Shown: positions 1 to 10,224 of the stretch, piece after piece | Layout of the letters: every line of letters begins with the position of its first letter | Position numbering within the stretch: the first letter of the stretch is position 1 | Origin: Lactococcus paracarnosus | Lineage (GTDB): Bacteria; Bacillota; Bacilli; Lactobacillales; Streptococcaceae | Assembly: GCF_006770285.1 (NCBI RefSeq) | Contig: NZ_CP017195.1 | Coordinates: forward strand, 434,001 to 498,000 | DNA length: 64,000 bases | Direction of reading: 5' to 3' | Translations under genes and position numbers: made by a program | Notes under the pieces: generated by a model | Database searches by the model: none | What the model was told of the DNA's origin: nothing | Seen by the model: the letters and a program-made list of their open reading frames with translations, nothing else

Positions 1-1
1 G

Positions 2-2323
2 GGAGATCTCTATCATTTTGATATTAAACCACTAGATGATGTGATTGAACTGATTGTCAAAGAAACACCTAGTTTTTCCTTATTTGGTGGACAAATCATC
101 TATCATGATCATGTTTTTTATACGATCAATCCCGAACAAGCTCAGGTTATTAAGCTCGTATCTACACTGCCAAAATCCTCTGATGGGGCTAGAATCATCC
201 ATTTTGATTATGATGATAAGGATAGGCTAGCACAAGCGCTTCAAATATTTGAAAAAATAGGCTATGTTGATACACCAGAAGCATTTAAAATTCGAAGCTT
301 TAAACCTAAATTTGTATTTGATGTCGATCAATTTTTGAATTTGCAGCTTACTTTTGATTATGGTGATTTTCAAATTACAAATTTCAGAGAATTAGATACC
401 GTTGTTTTTTCTCGAAACTTACGCTTAGAACAACACATATTTGATTTATTAAAACGCTATGAGTTTTCAATTGGGTTTGAAACCAAGATTGACCGCCCCC
501 AGGGTGAAGCGATTTATGACTTTTTTGCACACATGCTACCAGAATTTTCTAAATTAGGCGATGTTGTGCTATCTAACTCTGTCCAAGACTTGCATATTAC
601 AGATGCTGTTGACATCGATATTGACCAAAATGGTGGCCTACTAGACATCAGTTTTAAATTACCTCAAGTTTCTGAAGGTGAATTTTCAAAATTAGTAGCA
701 CGCTTGCAGAGCGATGCAGGTTACTATGTAACTGAATCTGGCCAGTTGGTGATGTTAGATGATAAATTTGCCTCTGTCAAACAAGTATTATCTGAAATGT
801 CTGAAACACTCGAAGTGGTAAATGGGAAAATTTCTGTCCCAACCTTTAAGGCATTTCAACTATCCAAGATATTTGATGACTGTACTGGTGTCTCATTTTC
901 AAAAAAATTCGAAGCCTTATATAATAATTTGATCAATCCCCATACCTTTGCTTATGAGAAACCACAAGCAATCAACGCAACGCTGCGTCCGTATCAAGAA
1001 GATGGTGTGCGTTGGATGAACATGTTAAGCACTTATAACATGGGTGGGGTATTGGCTGATGATATGGGTCTAGGTAAAACCTTGCAGTCCATTACTTATC
1101 TCGCAAGTAATCTAAAGGCAGGAGAGGTTGGTTTGATTGTTTCTCCTTCAAGCCTGATTTATAATTGGTCAAGTGAGTTTGCTAAATTTGCTGAAACGAT
1201 CGATGTTGTGGTCGTAGATGGTACCAAGCAAGAACGTGCAGCACTATTATCACAAGAAAAAACGCAAATTTTTATCACAAGTTATGGTAGCTTCTTGAAA
1301 GATGTTAACGTTTATCAAAAACGTCATCTGACTTATTTATTAATTGATGAAGCACAGACAGTCAAAAACTTTAATTCTAAGACCAACAAAGCATTATCTC
1401 AGATTAATGCAACCCATACTTTTGCCTTATCTGGTACGCCTATTGAAAATAGAGTAGATGAGATTTGGGCAATTTTTCAAATCATTATGCCCGGTATTTT
1501 AGGAGAACGTAAGCAGTTTCGGAAAATGAAGCATGATGCGATTTCTCGTATCATCCACCCCTTTGTCATGAGACGTCGTAAACAAGATGTCTTGTTAGAG
1601 CTACCTGACAAGTTGGAGATGATTCAATATAGTGAACTTGATGAAGCGCAAAAAGTGATTTATCTAGCCCAACTTGAAGCCATTCAAAATCGGGTTAGGA
1701 ATATGAATGACTACGAATTTTCGCGATCTAAAATTGAAATTCTAGCGGGTATTACAAGGCTACGTCAAATATGTGATACACCTGCTTTGTTTATGAGCGA
1801 TTATAAAGGGACTTCTGGTAAATTAAAAAGTCTTTCTGAACTGTTGCAGCAAATAAAAGATGCTGGACACAGACCGCTTATCTTTTCTCAGTTTCGAAAG
1901 ATGTTCCCACATATTGAAAAACAATTAGAAGCGACGGGTATTACGAGTTATCAATTGACAGGATCAACGCCGGTTAAAGAACGGATGAAGATGGTGAAAG
2001 CTTTCAATGCGGGGTCTCGAGATGCCTTTCTGATTTCACTTAAAGCAGGGGGGACTGGTCTTAATTTAACTTCTGCGGATGTGGTGATTCTGATTGACTT
2101 GTGGTGGAACCCTTCTGTTGAAGAACAAGCTATTTCAAGAGCGCATCGTATGGGGCAAACGAAAACAGTCGAAGTCATTCGCTTAATTACACGTGGTACG
2201 ATTGAAGAAAAAATTATGGCCTTGCAAGATAGTAAACGTGATATGGTTGCAACCGTACTAGATGGTGGTAGTGATGAGAGTGCGATTTCTAAGGATGAAA
2301 TGAAATCAATTTTAGGACTTTAA
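2..2323 (+). CDS. SNF2-family DNA/RNA helicase (5'-truncated by window)
   Basis: C-terminal 773 residues of a SNF2-type ATPase. The frame is open to base 2, so the true start lies upstream; the GTG at 41 is internal. The full helicase core is visible: motif I (DDMGLGKT, near 1056-1080), motif II DEAQ (near 1348), motif III SGTPIEN (near 1433), and motif VI QAISRAHRMGQ (near 2130-2157). The part before the core is the family's poorly conserved N-terminal region. Bacterial SNF2 proteins of this type are usually about 1000 residues, so roughly 250 are missing. They are ATP-driven translocases linked to transcription or nucleic-acid remodelling; the cellular role is not well defined. In streptococci this gene also precedes a short hypothetical gene and murC. 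Confidence 0.93.
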   Translation, partial: GDLYHFDIKPLDDVIELIVKETPSFSLFGGQIIYHDHVFYTINPEQAQVIKLVSTLPKSSDGARIIHFDYDDKDRLAQALQIFEKIGYVDTPEAFKIRSFKPKFVFDVDQFLNLQLTFDYGDFQITNFRELDTVVFSRNLRLEQHIFDLLKRYEFSIGFETKIDRPQGEAIYDFFAHMLPEFSKLGDVVLSNSVQDLHITDAVDIDIDQNGGLLDISFKLPQVSEGEFSKLVARLQSDAGYYVTESGQLVMLDDKFASVKQVLSEMSETLEVVNGKISVPTFKAFQLSKIFDDCTGVSFSKKFEALYNNLINPHTFAYEKPQAINATLRPYQEDGVRWMNMLSTYNMGGVLADDMGLGKTLQSITYLASNLKAGEVGLIVSPSSLIYNWSSEFAKFAETIDVVVVDGTKQERAALLSQEKTQIFITSYGSFLKDVNVYQKRHLTYLLIDEAQTVKNFNSKTNKALSQINATHTFALSGTPIENRVDEIWAIFQIIMPGILGERKQFRKMKHDAISRIIHPFVMRRRKQDVLLELPDKLEMIQYSELDEAQKVIYLAQLEAIQNRVRNMNDYEFSRSKIEILAGITRLRQICDTPALFMSDYKGTSGKLKSLSELLQQIKDAGHRPLIFSQFRKMFPHIEKQLEATGITSYQLTGSTPVKERMKMVKAFNAGSRDAFLISLKAGGTGLNLTSADVVILIDLWWNPSVEEQAISRAHRMGQTKTVEVIRLITRGTIEEKIMALQDSKRDMVATVLDGGSDESAISKDEMKSILGL

Positions 2324-2566
2324 TACCATGTAGGGGAGACTATTCCTAAAAAATTTGGTACAATATAACAGTATAAAGAAAGACTGTAAAAACTGATTGT
2401 TTTGTTATTATTTAATCCGCATGATTATCAGATTGAGTCACTGGAAAAGTGAGTAATGGTATGGGTATGGTGTTAGTCGCAAGATGAATAACGCATGCTC
2501 AGGAATCATGATATATGAGAGCGAGTAAGATAAGCTTCTTTAATTAAAGTGAAAGTAAGGCCAATT

Positions 2567-3154
2567 ATGGACAACCCGTACAAGAAAAATCAAGTAGTGT
2601 TCCCTATCATACCAGATGACGGTGTTTTAGTACCGGATAATCGTGTGATCATGACGAATCAAGACTTGTTGATTCACAATCCTCAGTTCTCTGTTAGCTC
2701 AGTAAAAGCAACCGAAGGCGTTAAAGGACAGGAGCAATCAGAGACGCTTTCTGAAGCAACAGATGAGATGACATTTGAGATGCGCAGACAACAACCAACG
2801 ACAGCGGGGAAAAGACCACTCGGTAAAAAGATGACTACGACACCGATTTCATCTAAACAGAAAAAATCATCAGTCGTTGAAGAAGCTAGAAAACGAGCGC
2901 GTGAAAATGCTGTCCAACCTAAACCAGTCAAAGCTTATGTTAACCCATTAGAGAGAAGTTCAAATGATGAGTTAGGCATAAAAAAACTAGCAAACAAAAA
3001 AGTTGTTAATGGGCAACATTCTTTAGGAAAGTCTATTTCAGGCTTTGACAAAAAAGCAGCTCGTGCGACAAATGGGGCCCTGTTTGAAGAGTCAGAGCAA
3101 GATTACTTTGCCAATAAACATGAGCAACATGATCATATTGAGCCAGTTGACTAA
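2567..3154 (+). CDS. Conserved hypothetical protein between snf and murC
   Basis: Predicted 195-residue hydrophilic, Lys/Gln/Ser-rich protein with no membrane segment or signal peptide and probably much disorder. I chose the ATG at 2567, preceded by AAAGTAAGG at a normal spacing; an in-frame GTG at 2549 has no ribosome-binding site. A short charged protein sits at this position between the SNF2 helicase and murC in streptococci as well, so it is likely a conserved cytoplasmic protein, but I do not recognise a domain. It has its own leader of about 240 bases containing a possible -10 (TACAAT/TATAAC near 2360-2375). Confidence 0.75.
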   Translation: MDNPYKKNQVVFPIIPDDGVLVPDNRVIMTNQDLLIHNPQFSVSSVKATEGVKGQEQSETLSEATDEMTFEMRRQQPTTAGKRPLGKKMTTTPISSKQKKSSVVEEARKRARENAVQPKPVKAYVNPLERSSNDELGIKKLANKKVVNGQHSLGKSISGFDKKAARATNGALFEESEQDYFANKHEQHDHIEPVD

Positions 3155-3293
3155 CCAGAAGAGTCGGACGTCGCATGGCAGGATGTAGTATCCATTATAA
3201 GATAGGGAGGATTAGAAGTTGGTGATAGGGCGAGCAGAGCAAGCGTTTCATTGCTTGATGTCGCACTAGACTTAATCAATTTCTTAAACAAAT

Positions 3294-4628
3294 ATGGCAC
3301 AAAAAACTTACCATTTCATCGGAATAAAAGGGTCGGGCATGTCTGCATTGGCGCTCATGCTGCACCAAATGGGGCACACAGTACAAGGATCAGACTCCAC
3401 CGATTATTATTTTACCCAACGTGGATTAGAACTTGCAGGGATTCCCATCCTCCCGTTTGATATTAAGAATATCACACCAGATGTTGAGATTATTGCTGGA
3501 AATGCCTTTCGAGATGACAACAATGTAGAGGTCGCCTATGCCGATAAAAATGGCTATGCTTATTCAAGATACCATGACTTCCTCGGGAAATTCATGACGA
3601 ACTTTACATCAATTGGTGTAGCAGGTGCTCATGGTAAGACATCAACAACAGGTCTTTTAGCACATGTGATGAGTCATGTAACAGATACCTCTTATCTGAT
3701 TGGTGATGGGACTGGCCGCGGGTCTGCTGATTCAGCTATGTTTGTTTTTGAGTCAGATGAATATGAACGTCATTTCTTGCCATATCACCCTGAATACTCA
3801 ATCATTACAAATGTCGATTTTGACCATCCCGATTATTTTACAGGTATTGATGATGTCTTCGATGCTTTCCAAGCCTACGCCAATCAAATTACCAAAGGGA
3901 TCTTTATTTACGGAGATGATCAGTATTTACAAAAACTGACAGCTAAAGCACCGATTTATCGTTATGGCTTTAAAGACGCTGATGATTACATTGCAAAAGA
4001 TGTGACGAGAACGACAGCAGGATCTAAGTTTACAGCCTACTACCATGATCAAAAGGTTGGCGAGTTCACGGTACCGACCTATGGTAAGCATAATGTCTTA
4101 AATGCCTTAGCTGTTGTTGCTGTCATGCATCAAAATGGATTTGATGATCAGGCTGTGGCTAAGTACATGGCAACATTTGGTGGCGTTAAGCGTCGGTTTA
4201 CAGAAAAAATAATCGGGGATCAAGTGATTATAGATGACTTTGCCCATCATCCTACTGAAATTGAAGCGACAGTAGATGCTGCACGCCAAAAATATCCGAA
4301 TAAAGAAATTGTTGCGGTTTTCCAACCGCATACCTTTACGAGAACGATTGCCTTGATTGATGATTTTGCAACAAGTTTAAACCAAGCAGATGCGGTCTAT
4401 CTAGCACAAATTTATGGATCAGCACGTGAGGTTGACCATGGTGATGTTAAGGTTGAAGATTTAGCGGCTAAAATTGAGAAACCAGCTAAAGTCATTACGG
4501 TTGATAATGTGTCACCTTTACTTGACCATGACAATGCTGTTTATGTATTTATGGGTGCAGGTGATATTCAAAAATATGAATACGCCTTTGAAACATTGCT
4601 CTCACAGTTAACGAATAACGTACAGTAA
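3294..4628 (+). CDS. murC: UDP-N-acetylmuramate--L-alanine ligase MurC
   Basis: Cytoplasmic ATP-dependent ligase that adds L-alanine to UDP-MurNAc, the first step of the peptidoglycan stem peptide. The 444-residue length is normal. The N-terminal [12 protein letters not shown]-sugar-binding loop is at residues 9-17 and the Mur ligase P-loop GAHGKTSTT near residues 106-114. The ATG at 3294 matches the usual N-terminus ([10 protein letters not shown]), but no good Shine-Dalgarno lies just upstream; the nearest GGGAGG is about 85 bases away. A long intergenic stretch (3155-3293) separates it from the previous gene. A strong terminator follows at 4636-4660. Confidence 0.97.
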   Translation: MAQKTYHFIGIKGSGMSALALMLHQMGHTVQGSDSTDYYFTQRGLELAGIPILPFDIKNITPDVEIIAGNAFRDDNNVEVAYADKNGYAYSRYHDFLGKFMTNFTSIGVAGAHGKTSTTGLLAHVMSHVTDTSYLIGDGTGRGSADSAMFVFESDEYERHFLPYHPEYSIITNVDFDHPDYFTGIDDVFDAFQAYANQITKGIFIYGDDQYLQKLTAKAPIYRYGFKDADDYIAKDVTRTTAGSKFTAYYHDQKVGEFTVPTYGKHNVLNALAVVAVMHQNGFDDQAVAKYMATFGGVKRRFTEKIIGDQVIIDDFAHHPTEIEATVDAARQKYPNKEIVAVFQPHTFTRTIALIDDFATSLNQADAVYLAQIYGSAREVDHGDVKVEDLAAKIEKPAKVITVDNVSPLLDHDNAVYVFMGAGDIQKYEYAFETLLSQLTNNVQ

Positions 4629-4635
4629 ACCTAAT

Positions 4636-4660
4636 AAAAAGCCGAGATGGCTTTTTATTA
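4636..4660 (+). terminator. Intrinsic terminator after murC
   Basis: Perfect stem AAAAAGCC / GGCTTTTT with a 5-base loop followed by TATTA. Confidence 0.9.
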
Positions 4661-4690
4661 TAGGGTGACTAAAAAATTAAAGAGGTAAAA

Positions 4691-5179
4691 ATGATAATTA
4701 GACATGTAACACCGACAGATTTAGATAGTATCTTTCAAATAGAGACTGCTAATTTTTCTCCAGCAGAGGTAGCCGGCTATGAGGCAATGAAATCTAGGAT
4801 AGCCATCATTCCAGATACATTTTTGGTGGCAGAAATCGATGGTCAGGTAGCAGGTTATATTGAAGGGCCTGCTATGACTGAGCGACATTTGACAGATGAT
4901 CTGTTTAAAACAGTGGTTAAGAATCCCGTTAGTGGTGGTTATATTACGGTAACGAGTTTATCAGTAGCAGAAAAATTTCAAGATCAGTCAGTTGGTAAAC
5001 GCTTGATACAAGCTTTGAAAGAATTGGTAGATCAACAAGAACGTGCTGGTATTAGTTTGACATGCCATGATTATTTGATTGGCTACTATGAGAAACATGG
5101 GTTCAAAAATGATGGCAAGTCCAAATCGACTTATGGTGGTGGGATTTGGTATGATATGGTCTGGGAAATTCAAAAATAA
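4691..5179 (+). CDS. GNAT-family N-acetyltransferase
   Basis: 162-residue single-domain acetyltransferase of the GNAT fold, which transfers acetyl from acetyl-CoA to an amine. The N-terminal IIRHVTPTDLDSIFQIE is a typical GNAT beta1-alpha1, and the acetyl-CoA motif A region (VTSLSVAEKFQDQSVGKRLI) is near residues 93-112. The substrate cannot be read from sequence. The start ATG 4691 has AGAGG upstream. It lies between two terminators and is probably monocistronic; a GNAT gene next to murC is also seen in streptococci. Confidence 0.88.
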   Translation: MIIRHVTPTDLDSIFQIETANFSPAEVAGYEAMKSRIAIIPDTFLVAEIDGQVAGYIEGPAMTERHLTDDLFKTVVKNPVSGGYITVTSLSVAEKFQDQSVGKRLIQALKELVDQQERAGISLTCHDYLIGYYEKHGFKNDGKSKSTYGGGIWYDMVWEIQK

Positions 5180-5217
5180 AAAACGCATAGGCTAGGGATG
5201 GCCAAATGCGTTTTTTT
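5178..5217 (+). terminator. Intrinsic terminator after GNAT gene
   Basis: AAAAACGCAT pairs with ATGCGTTTTT, with an inner GGC/GCC pairing in the loop, followed by a run of seven T. Confidence 0.9.
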
Positions 5218-5280
5218 GGAGTAATTATGAAAAATATTTTAGGAATGACTTCATTATAGCCTAATAAACTTAACTTAAAC

Positions 5281-5317
5281 TTAAACTTGAAAAAATGAAT
5301 GTGGTATAATAAGTGTT
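5281..5317 (+). promoter_or_regulatory. Extended -10 promoter predicting a leaderless transcript
   Basis: TTAAAC (5281-5286), 18-base spacer, TGG then TATAAT (5305-5310). The methyltransferase ATG is at 5318, eight bases after the -10, so the predicted start site falls on or next to the start codon. There is no Shine-Dalgarno sequence. The -35 lies in an array of TTAAAC-like repeats. Confidence 0.7.
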
Positions 5318-6253
5318 ATGAACATGGAAAAAATTGAACAGGCATTTGCGCTATTGTTGCGCAATGTCCAACTACTAGAAAGCCAATTATCAACCCATTT
5401 TTATGAGGGGCTAATTGAACAAAATGCAAGTTACACTGGAAAATCCAGTCTGTCTGACTTACGTCTGATCCAAGATGATTTAAGAGCGCTTGGGCTGACG
5501 AAAAAAGAGTGGCAAAAAGTGTATCAGTTTGCACTTGTAAAAGGTGCAAAAGCCATGCATCTACAGGCAAATCACCAATTAACACCTGACGCGATTGGTT
5601 ACATCGTGAATTTTATGGTTGAAACACTCTATAGCGATAAGGTCTTGTCTATTTTAGAACTTGGTTCAGGTACCGGGAATCTAGCTGAAACCTTATTAAC
5701 AGGGATAGCTGACAAGACGATTGCTTATACTGGCTTTGAAGTAGATGATTTGATGATTGACCTCTCTGCTAGTATTGCGGATGTCATGCAAACAGATGCT
5801 AAATTTTTACAGATTGATGCGATTAGACCGCAAGTGATTGACCCAGTCGACTTACTAGTATCGGATTTACCCATCGGGTATTATCCTGATGATGAGGTGG
5901 CAAAGCGTTCAGCTGTTGCAAGTGAAGATGACCATACCTATGCGCATCACTTGCTAATGGCGCAAGGGTTCAAATATCTAAAAGCAGACGGCTATGCTAT
6001 TTTTATAGCACCAGTCGATTTGCTGTCTAGTGGACAGTCAGACCTCTTGAAAAAATGGCTTCAGGATTATGCTCGTATCTCTGCAGTCATCACCTTACCT
6101 GAGGATATTTTCACTGAGCACCATCAAAAAGCGATTTTTGTTTTACAGAAATCAACACAAAGTAAGGCGCCTTTTGTCTTTCCGTTGACAAGCTTAACGG
6201 ATCCAGAAATTGTCAAAGGTTTTATGATGCAATTCAAGGCAAATATGGTATAA
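5318..6253 (+). CDS. Class I SAM-dependent methyltransferase, YtxK-like
   Basis: 311-residue protein of the family located upstream of ackA in streptococci and lactococci. Motif I, LELGSGTGN, sits near residues 113-121. The catalytic-type tetrapeptide is in SDLPIGYY (near residue 183) rather than the NPPY of true adenine methylases, as is normal for this family, so the substrate is uncertain. The N-terminal ~100 residues form a helical domain. Start ATG 5318 (an in-frame ATG is at 5324) has no ribosome-binding site and appears leaderless. The last bases overlap the first ackA promoter. The comG operon that often precedes this gene is absent here. Confidence 0.88.
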   Translation: MNMEKIEQAFALLLRNVQLLESQLSTHFYEGLIEQNASYTGKSSLSDLRLIQDDLRALGLTKKEWQKVYQFALVKGAKAMHLQANHQLTPDAIGYIVNFMVETLYSDKVLSILELGSGTGNLAETLLTGIADKTIAYTGFEVDDLMIDLSASIADVMQTDAKFLQIDAIRPQVIDPVDLLVSDLPIGYYPDDEVAKRSAVASEDDHTYAHHLLMAQGFKYLKADGYAIFIAPVDLLSSGQSDLLKKWLQDYARISAVITLPEDIFTEHHQKAIFVLQKSTQSKAPFVFPLTSLTDPEIVKGFMMQFKANMV

Positions 6254-6254
6254 T
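6246..6254 (+). promoter_or_regulatory. ackA promoter P1 (extended -10)
   Basis: TGG followed by TATAAT at 6249-6254, overlapping the stop of the preceding gene. The predicted start site (about 6261) falls inside the cre box, so this promoter should be repressed when CcpA is bound. Confidence 0.6.
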
Positions 6255-6259
6255 TTATC

Positions 6260-6273
6260 GGAAAGCGTTTTCA
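6260..6273 (+). promoter_or_regulatory. cre box (CcpA operator) upstream of ackA
   Basis: The 14-mer GGAAAGCGTTTTCA closely fits the catabolite-responsive element consensus WGNAANCGNWNNCA. It lies about 58 bases upstream of a second possible start site, a distance typical for CcpA activation. Confidence 0.85.
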
Positions 6274-6309
6274 AAAACGCTATTATTAAAAATAAACTTG
6301 TTGTTCATG

Positions 6310-6318
6310 TGTTATACA
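6310..6318 (+). promoter_or_regulatory. ackA promoter P2 (extended -10)
   Basis: TGT followed by TATACA (6313-6318) with no convincing -35, as is common in activator-dependent promoters. The predicted start is near 6325, which places the cre centre at about -58. Confidence 0.45.
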
Positions 6319-6358
6319 GTGAGTTAACGTGTCAGTACATGATGTTAGGAGAAGAAAC

Positions 6359-7543
6359 ATGTCAAAAACAATCGCAATCAATGCAGGTAGTTCAAGTTTG
6401 AAATGGCAACTATACGAAATGCCAGAAGAGACAGTCATTGCTAAAGGCTTGATTGAGCGTATCGGGCTACCAGAATCTGTTTCAACCGTTAGTTTTGCTG
6501 GTGATAAACAGGTCGTGACGAAAGCTATTCATAATCATACAGAAGCTGTTTCTATCTTGATGAATGATTTAAAAGCTTTGAAAATAATTGAACATTTTTC
6601 AGAGATTAAAGGGACAGGTCATCGTGTTGTTGCAGGAGGTGAATTATTTAATTCATCAGTTTTGTTGACGGATGAAATTGCTAATCAGATTGAAGCGTTA
6701 AGTGATCTTGCCCCCCTTCATAATCCAGCAAATGTCGCTGGTATCCATGCCTTTCGTGCCTTGCTACCTAGCGCAACCCATGTTGCTGTTTTTGATACTG
6801 CTTTCCACTCTACTATGCCACAAGTTGCTTTTCGTTATCCAGTACCAAATGCTTATTATGATCAGTATGCAGTGAGAAAATATGGGGCACATGGTACAAG
6901 TCACATGTATGTTGCTCAAAAAGCAGCAGACTATCTTGGTAAAGCGCCCGAGGAGCTTAAGTTGATTACGGCACATATCGGTAATGGTGGTAGTTTGACT
7001 GCAATTGCTGGTGGGAAATCTATTGATACCTCTATGGGCTTTACGCCACTTGCAGGTATTATGATGGGGACACGTACTGGAGAATTAGATGCCTCTATTA
7101 TCCCTTATATTATGGCTAAAACAGGGATTACTGATGTTGCTGAAGTTATTGATATTTTTAATAAAAAATCTGGATTAGCAGGTATCTCTGAGCTATCTTC
7201 AGATATGCGCGACATCATCAAAGAACGAGATGCAGGGGATGAAAAAGCGACACTTGCCTTTGATATGTTTGTCAATCGTATCCAAAAGTATATCGGTCAA
7301 TACCTTGCTGTCTTAAATGGGGCAGATGCCATCGTCTTTACAGCAGGTATTGGTGAGAATTCAGTAGATGTTCGTAAGGCAGTCATCGATGGCTTATCAT
7401 GGTTTGGTCTTGACATCGATGATAGTAAGAACGTCGTAGGGGCTGATGGTATCATTTCAACACCTAATGCTAAGGTCAAAGTACTTGTCATTCCGACAGA
7501 TGAAGAATTAGTCATTGCGCGTGATGTTGAAAAACTTAAATAA
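6359..7543 (+). CDS. ackA: Acetate kinase
   Basis: Converts acetyl phosphate and ADP to acetate and ATP, the energy-yielding last step of mixed-acid fermentation. 394 residues, normal length. The N-terminus [17 protein letters not shown] is the family signature 1, and [10 protein letters not shown] (near residues 85-94) is signature 2. Catalytic-region motifs [12 protein letters not shown] and HIGNGGS are present. Start ATG 6359 is preceded by TTAGGAGAAG; the in-frame GTG at 6329 is rejected. Only one copy is seen here, whereas Lactococcus lactis has tandem ackA genes. Regulation by CcpA is likely from the cre at 6260. A terminator follows. Confidence 0.98.
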   Translation: MSKTIAINAGSSSLKWQLYEMPEETVIAKGLIERIGLPESVSTVSFAGDKQVVTKAIHNHTEAVSILMNDLKALKIIEHFSEIKGTGHRVVAGGELFNSSVLLTDEIANQIEALSDLAPLHNPANVAGIHAFRALLPSATHVAVFDTAFHSTMPQVAFRYPVPNAYYDQYAVRKYGAHGTSHMYVAQKAADYLGKAPEELKLITAHIGNGGSLTAIAGGKSIDTSMGFTPLAGIMMGTRTGELDASIIPYIMAKTGITDVAEVIDIFNKKSGLAGISELSSDMRDIIKERDAGDEKATLAFDMFVNRIQKYIGQYLAVLNGADAIVFTAGIGENSVDVRKAVIDGLSWFGLDIDDSKNVVGADGIISTPNAKVKVLVIPTDEELVIARDVEKLK

Positions 7544-7555
7544 GCGTTTAAAGTA

Positions 7556-7591
7556 AAACTGTCTAGTGAAGCATACCTAGATAGTTTTTTT
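7556..7591 (+). terminator. Intrinsic terminator after ackA
   Basis: AAACTGTCTAG pairs with CTAGATAGTTT (one G-T pair), then a T run. Confidence 0.88.
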
Positions 7592-7757
7592 ATGATTAGT
7601 TTAGTAATTATCATGGCTGCTGCCGACTTGATAACTAAATTAAGATTTGCTAATTTCTTTAAAAAAAGAAAAATCCAATTGCTTGTTAAAAAAAAGATGA
7701 AATTTATGGTAAAATAGATAAGATAATGTGTCTAAAGGACTATATGAAAGGTGAATT

Positions 7758-8477
7758 ATGTCTCAAGTAAAATATAAACGTGTGCTCATCAAACTATCAG
7801 GAGAAGCGCTAGCTGGAGAACGTGGCGTTGGTATCGACATTGCAACTGTTGAGGAAATCGCCAAAGAATTAAAAGAAGTTCATGATCTGGGTATTGAGAT
7901 TGCCTTAGTGATTGGCGGCGGTAACCTGTGGCGTGGTGAGGCAGCCGCTGCAGCGGGTATGGAACGTGTCCCAGCAGATTACACAGGAATGTTAGGAACT
8001 GTCATGAATGCCCTCGTTATGGCAGACGCGCTTGAACGTGCTGGTGTGATCACCCGTGTACAAACGGCGATTAATATGCAACAACTGGCTGAGCCATATG
8101 TTCGCGGACGTGCTTTACGTCATCTTGAAAAAGAACGTATCGTCATCTTTGCAGCTGGAACGGGATCACCTTATTTCTCAACTGATACGACAGCAGCACT
8201 CAGAGCAGCTGAAATCGGAGCAGATGCCATCTTGATGGCCAAAAATGGCGTTGATGGTGTCTATAATGATGATCCGCGTACCAATGCAGCAGCCATCAAA
8301 TTTGAAGAGTTAACACATATCGAAGTCTTGAAACAAGGCTTGAAGATAATGGATTCGACAGCATCAAGTTTGTCTATGGACAATAATATTGATCTTGTCG
8401 TCTTCAACCTAAACGAGACTGGTAATATCAAACGTGTTGTCCTAGGAGAACATATTGGGACGACTGTTTCAAATTAA
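7758..8477 (+). CDS. pyrH: UMP kinase PyrH
   Basis: Phosphorylates UMP to UDP, an essential cytoplasmic step in pyrimidine nucleotide supply. 239 residues, typical of the bacterial hexameric amino-acid-kinase-fold enzyme. It has [10 protein letters not shown] near residues 10-19, the IGGGNLWRG loop near residues 53-61 and the [10 protein letters not shown] region near residues 135-144. Start ATG 7758 with AAAGGTG upstream. A plausible promoter, TTGCTT then TAAAAT, lies at about 7679-7710. It is adjacent to frr, as in most bacteria, with a 115-base spacer. Confidence 0.98.
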   Translation: MSQVKYKRVLIKLSGEALAGERGVGIDIATVEEIAKELKEVHDLGIEIALVIGGGNLWRGEAAAAAGMERVPADYTGMLGTVMNALVMADALERAGVITRVQTAINMQQLAEPYVRGRALRHLEKERIVIFAAGTGSPYFSTDTTAALRAAEIGADAILMAKNGVDGVYNDDPRTNAAAIKFEELTHIEVLKQGLKIMDSTASSLSMDNNIDLVVFNLNETGNIKRVVLGEHIGTTVSN

Positions 8478-8592
8478 GTTGATCTAACATCAATTAGTTG
8501 ACAAACAAACAGGCTGACATGTATGTTCATGACCAGCAGCTGTCATAGCGGTCGGTTGTGATTCACTCATTAATAAAAAAAGGAAATGTATT

Positions 8593-9150
8593 ATGGCAAA
8601 CGAAATCGTAACAAATGCAACTACTCGCATGAGACAATCTATTGACAGTTTACAACGTGAATTTGGTAGTATTCGTGCAGGTCGTGCAAATGCAAGTCTA
8701 CTTGACAGAATCACTGTTGAGTACTACGGTGCACCAACACCATTGAACCAATTAGCAGGTATTTCTGTCCCTGAAGCACGTGTTTTATTGATCACACCGT
8801 TTGATAAGACTGTGATTAAAGACATCGAATCAGCCTTGAATTCGAGTGATTTAGGAATTAATCCACAATCAGATGGTAATGTTATCCGTCTTGTCATTCC
8901 AGCATTGACTGAAGAACGCCGTAAAGATCTGGCTAAAGAAGTTAAAAAGACAGCTGAAGGTGGCAAAGTAGCCGTTCGTAACATCCGTAAAGATGCTATG
9001 AATGATGCTAAAAAATCTGAAAAAGCAAAAGAAATTACTGAAGATGACTTAAAAACGCTTGAAAAAGATATTCAAAAAGCAACTGATGATGCTGTGAAAG
9101 AAATCGATCAGCATACAGCGAATAAAGAACAAGAGCTTTTAACAGTTTGA
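8593..9150 (+). CDS. frr: Ribosome recycling factor
   Basis: Splits the post-termination ribosome with EF-G. 185 residues, the normal size, with the conserved [17 protein letters not shown] stretch near residues 21-37, the [14 protein letters not shown] segment and the C-terminal [13 protein letters not shown] helix. Start ATG 8593 has AAAGGAAATG upstream. The spacer from pyrH contains a weak TTGACA/TATGTT promoter candidate (8498-8527), so frr may be transcribed both with pyrH and alone. A terminator follows at 9155-9193. Confidence 0.98.
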   Translation: MANEIVTNATTRMRQSIDSLQREFGSIRAGRANASLLDRITVEYYGAPTPLNQLAGISVPEARVLLITPFDKTVIKDIESALNSSDLGINPQSDGNVIRLVIPALTEERRKDLAKEVKKTAEGGKVAVRNIRKDAMNDAKKSEKAKEITEDDLKTLEKDIQKATDDAVKEIDQHTANKEQELLTV

Positions 9151-9154
9151 TTAG

Positions 9155-9193
9155 AAAAGGTACGGCTAACGTCTGTGTTGGCAGTGCTTTTTT
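9155..9193 (+). terminator. Intrinsic terminator after frr
   Basis: Long interrupted stem: an inner GCTAAC/GTTGGC and an outer AAAAGGTAC/GTGCTTTTTT, ending in T6. Confidence 0.75.
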
Positions 9194-9360
9194 ATATTAA
9201 GCTTACTTGTATCTACGATGAGTATCGGGAGTAAAAGCGGTCAAGACAAATCACTTAACCAAACTTGCATTTATGGTATAATAAGGAAAACATGTCTTGA
9301 TTAGGCATGAATGTGTAGAGAAGTATCGCATAGCGATAAACTAGATATAAAGAGGATATA

Positions 9361-10224
9361 ATGTCAGAATTAAATAACTTAATTGCAACGATGGTGACGG
9401 GTAAAATCACAGACGAAAATGAGCAAAATTACTACATCCAAAAAGAGGGACTCATTTTCAGATTGCCAAAGGATGAGTTAAGCTTCAGCATTGGTGATGA
9501 GGTAACAGGATTTGCTTATACAGATAAGTCAGGTAAACAATGTTTGACCTTAACAACGCCAACTGCAACACGTGACACATATGGTTGGGGGACAGTAACA
9601 GATGTCAGAAAAGACTTGGGTGTCTTTATTGATGTTAACATCCCTGAAAAAGATGTCGTTGTATCGATCGACGTGTTGCCAGAGATGAAAGAATTATGGC
9701 CTAAAAAAGGTGATAAGTTATACGTTAAGCTAGACGTTGATAACAAAGACCGGATTTGGGGTGAGATTGCTTATCCTGAAACCTTTATCGAGATATCAGG
9801 CAAGGCTTTTGATAACATGCAAAACCAAAATGTACAAGCCATTGTCTACCGAAATAAACTATCAGGTAGCTTCGTCTATTTGCCAGAGCATAACATGCTC
9901 GGGTTTATCCATCCAAACGAACGCTTTTTTGAGCCAAGACTTGGACAGGTACTGGATGCGCGTGTCATTGGCTATCGCGAGATTGATAGAACCTTAAACC
10001 TTAGCTTAAAACCACGTGCCTATGAGATGTTAGATGCGGATGCCCAATTAATCGTCACTTATTTGGAGCAACAAGGTGGTCATATGCCCCTTTATGATAA
10101 ATCGTCACCTGATGCGATCATGGCAACCTTTGCTATCTCTAAAGGTCAATTTAAAAAGGCACTCGGTGGCCTGATGAAACAAAAGAAAATCAAACAAGAT
10201 GAGACAGGAACGACATTAATATGA
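9361..10224 (+). CDS. cvfB: CvfB-family S1 RNA-binding protein
   Basis: 287-residue cytoplasmic protein of the CvfB/YitL family, made of tandem S1-like OB folds and a C-terminal winged helix. In Staphylococcus aureus CvfB binds RNA and affects virulence gene expression. Visible hallmarks are [18 protein letters not shown] (second S1-like domain, near residues 76-93), the GFIHPNERF loop near residues 181-189, and the C-terminal [17 protein letters not shown] typical of the family. Start ATG 9361 is preceded by AAAGAGG. An extended -10 promoter (TGGTATAAT, near 9272-9280) gives a leader of about 75 bases. Its stop overlaps the next start by 4 bases. Confidence 0.93.
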   Translation: MSELNNLIATMVTGKITDENEQNYYIQKEGLIFRLPKDELSFSIGDEVTGFAYTDKSGKQCLTLTTPTATRDTYGWGTVTDVRKDLGVFIDVNIPEKDVVVSIDVLPEMKELWPKKGDKLYVKLDVDNKDRIWGEIAYPETFIEISGKAFDNMQNQNVQAIVYRNKLSGSFVYLPEHNMLGFIHPNERFFEPRLGQVLDARVIGYREIDRTLNLSLKPRAYEMLDADAQLIVTYLEQQGGHMPLYDKSSPDAIMATFAISKGQFKKALGGLMKQKKIKQDETGTTLI

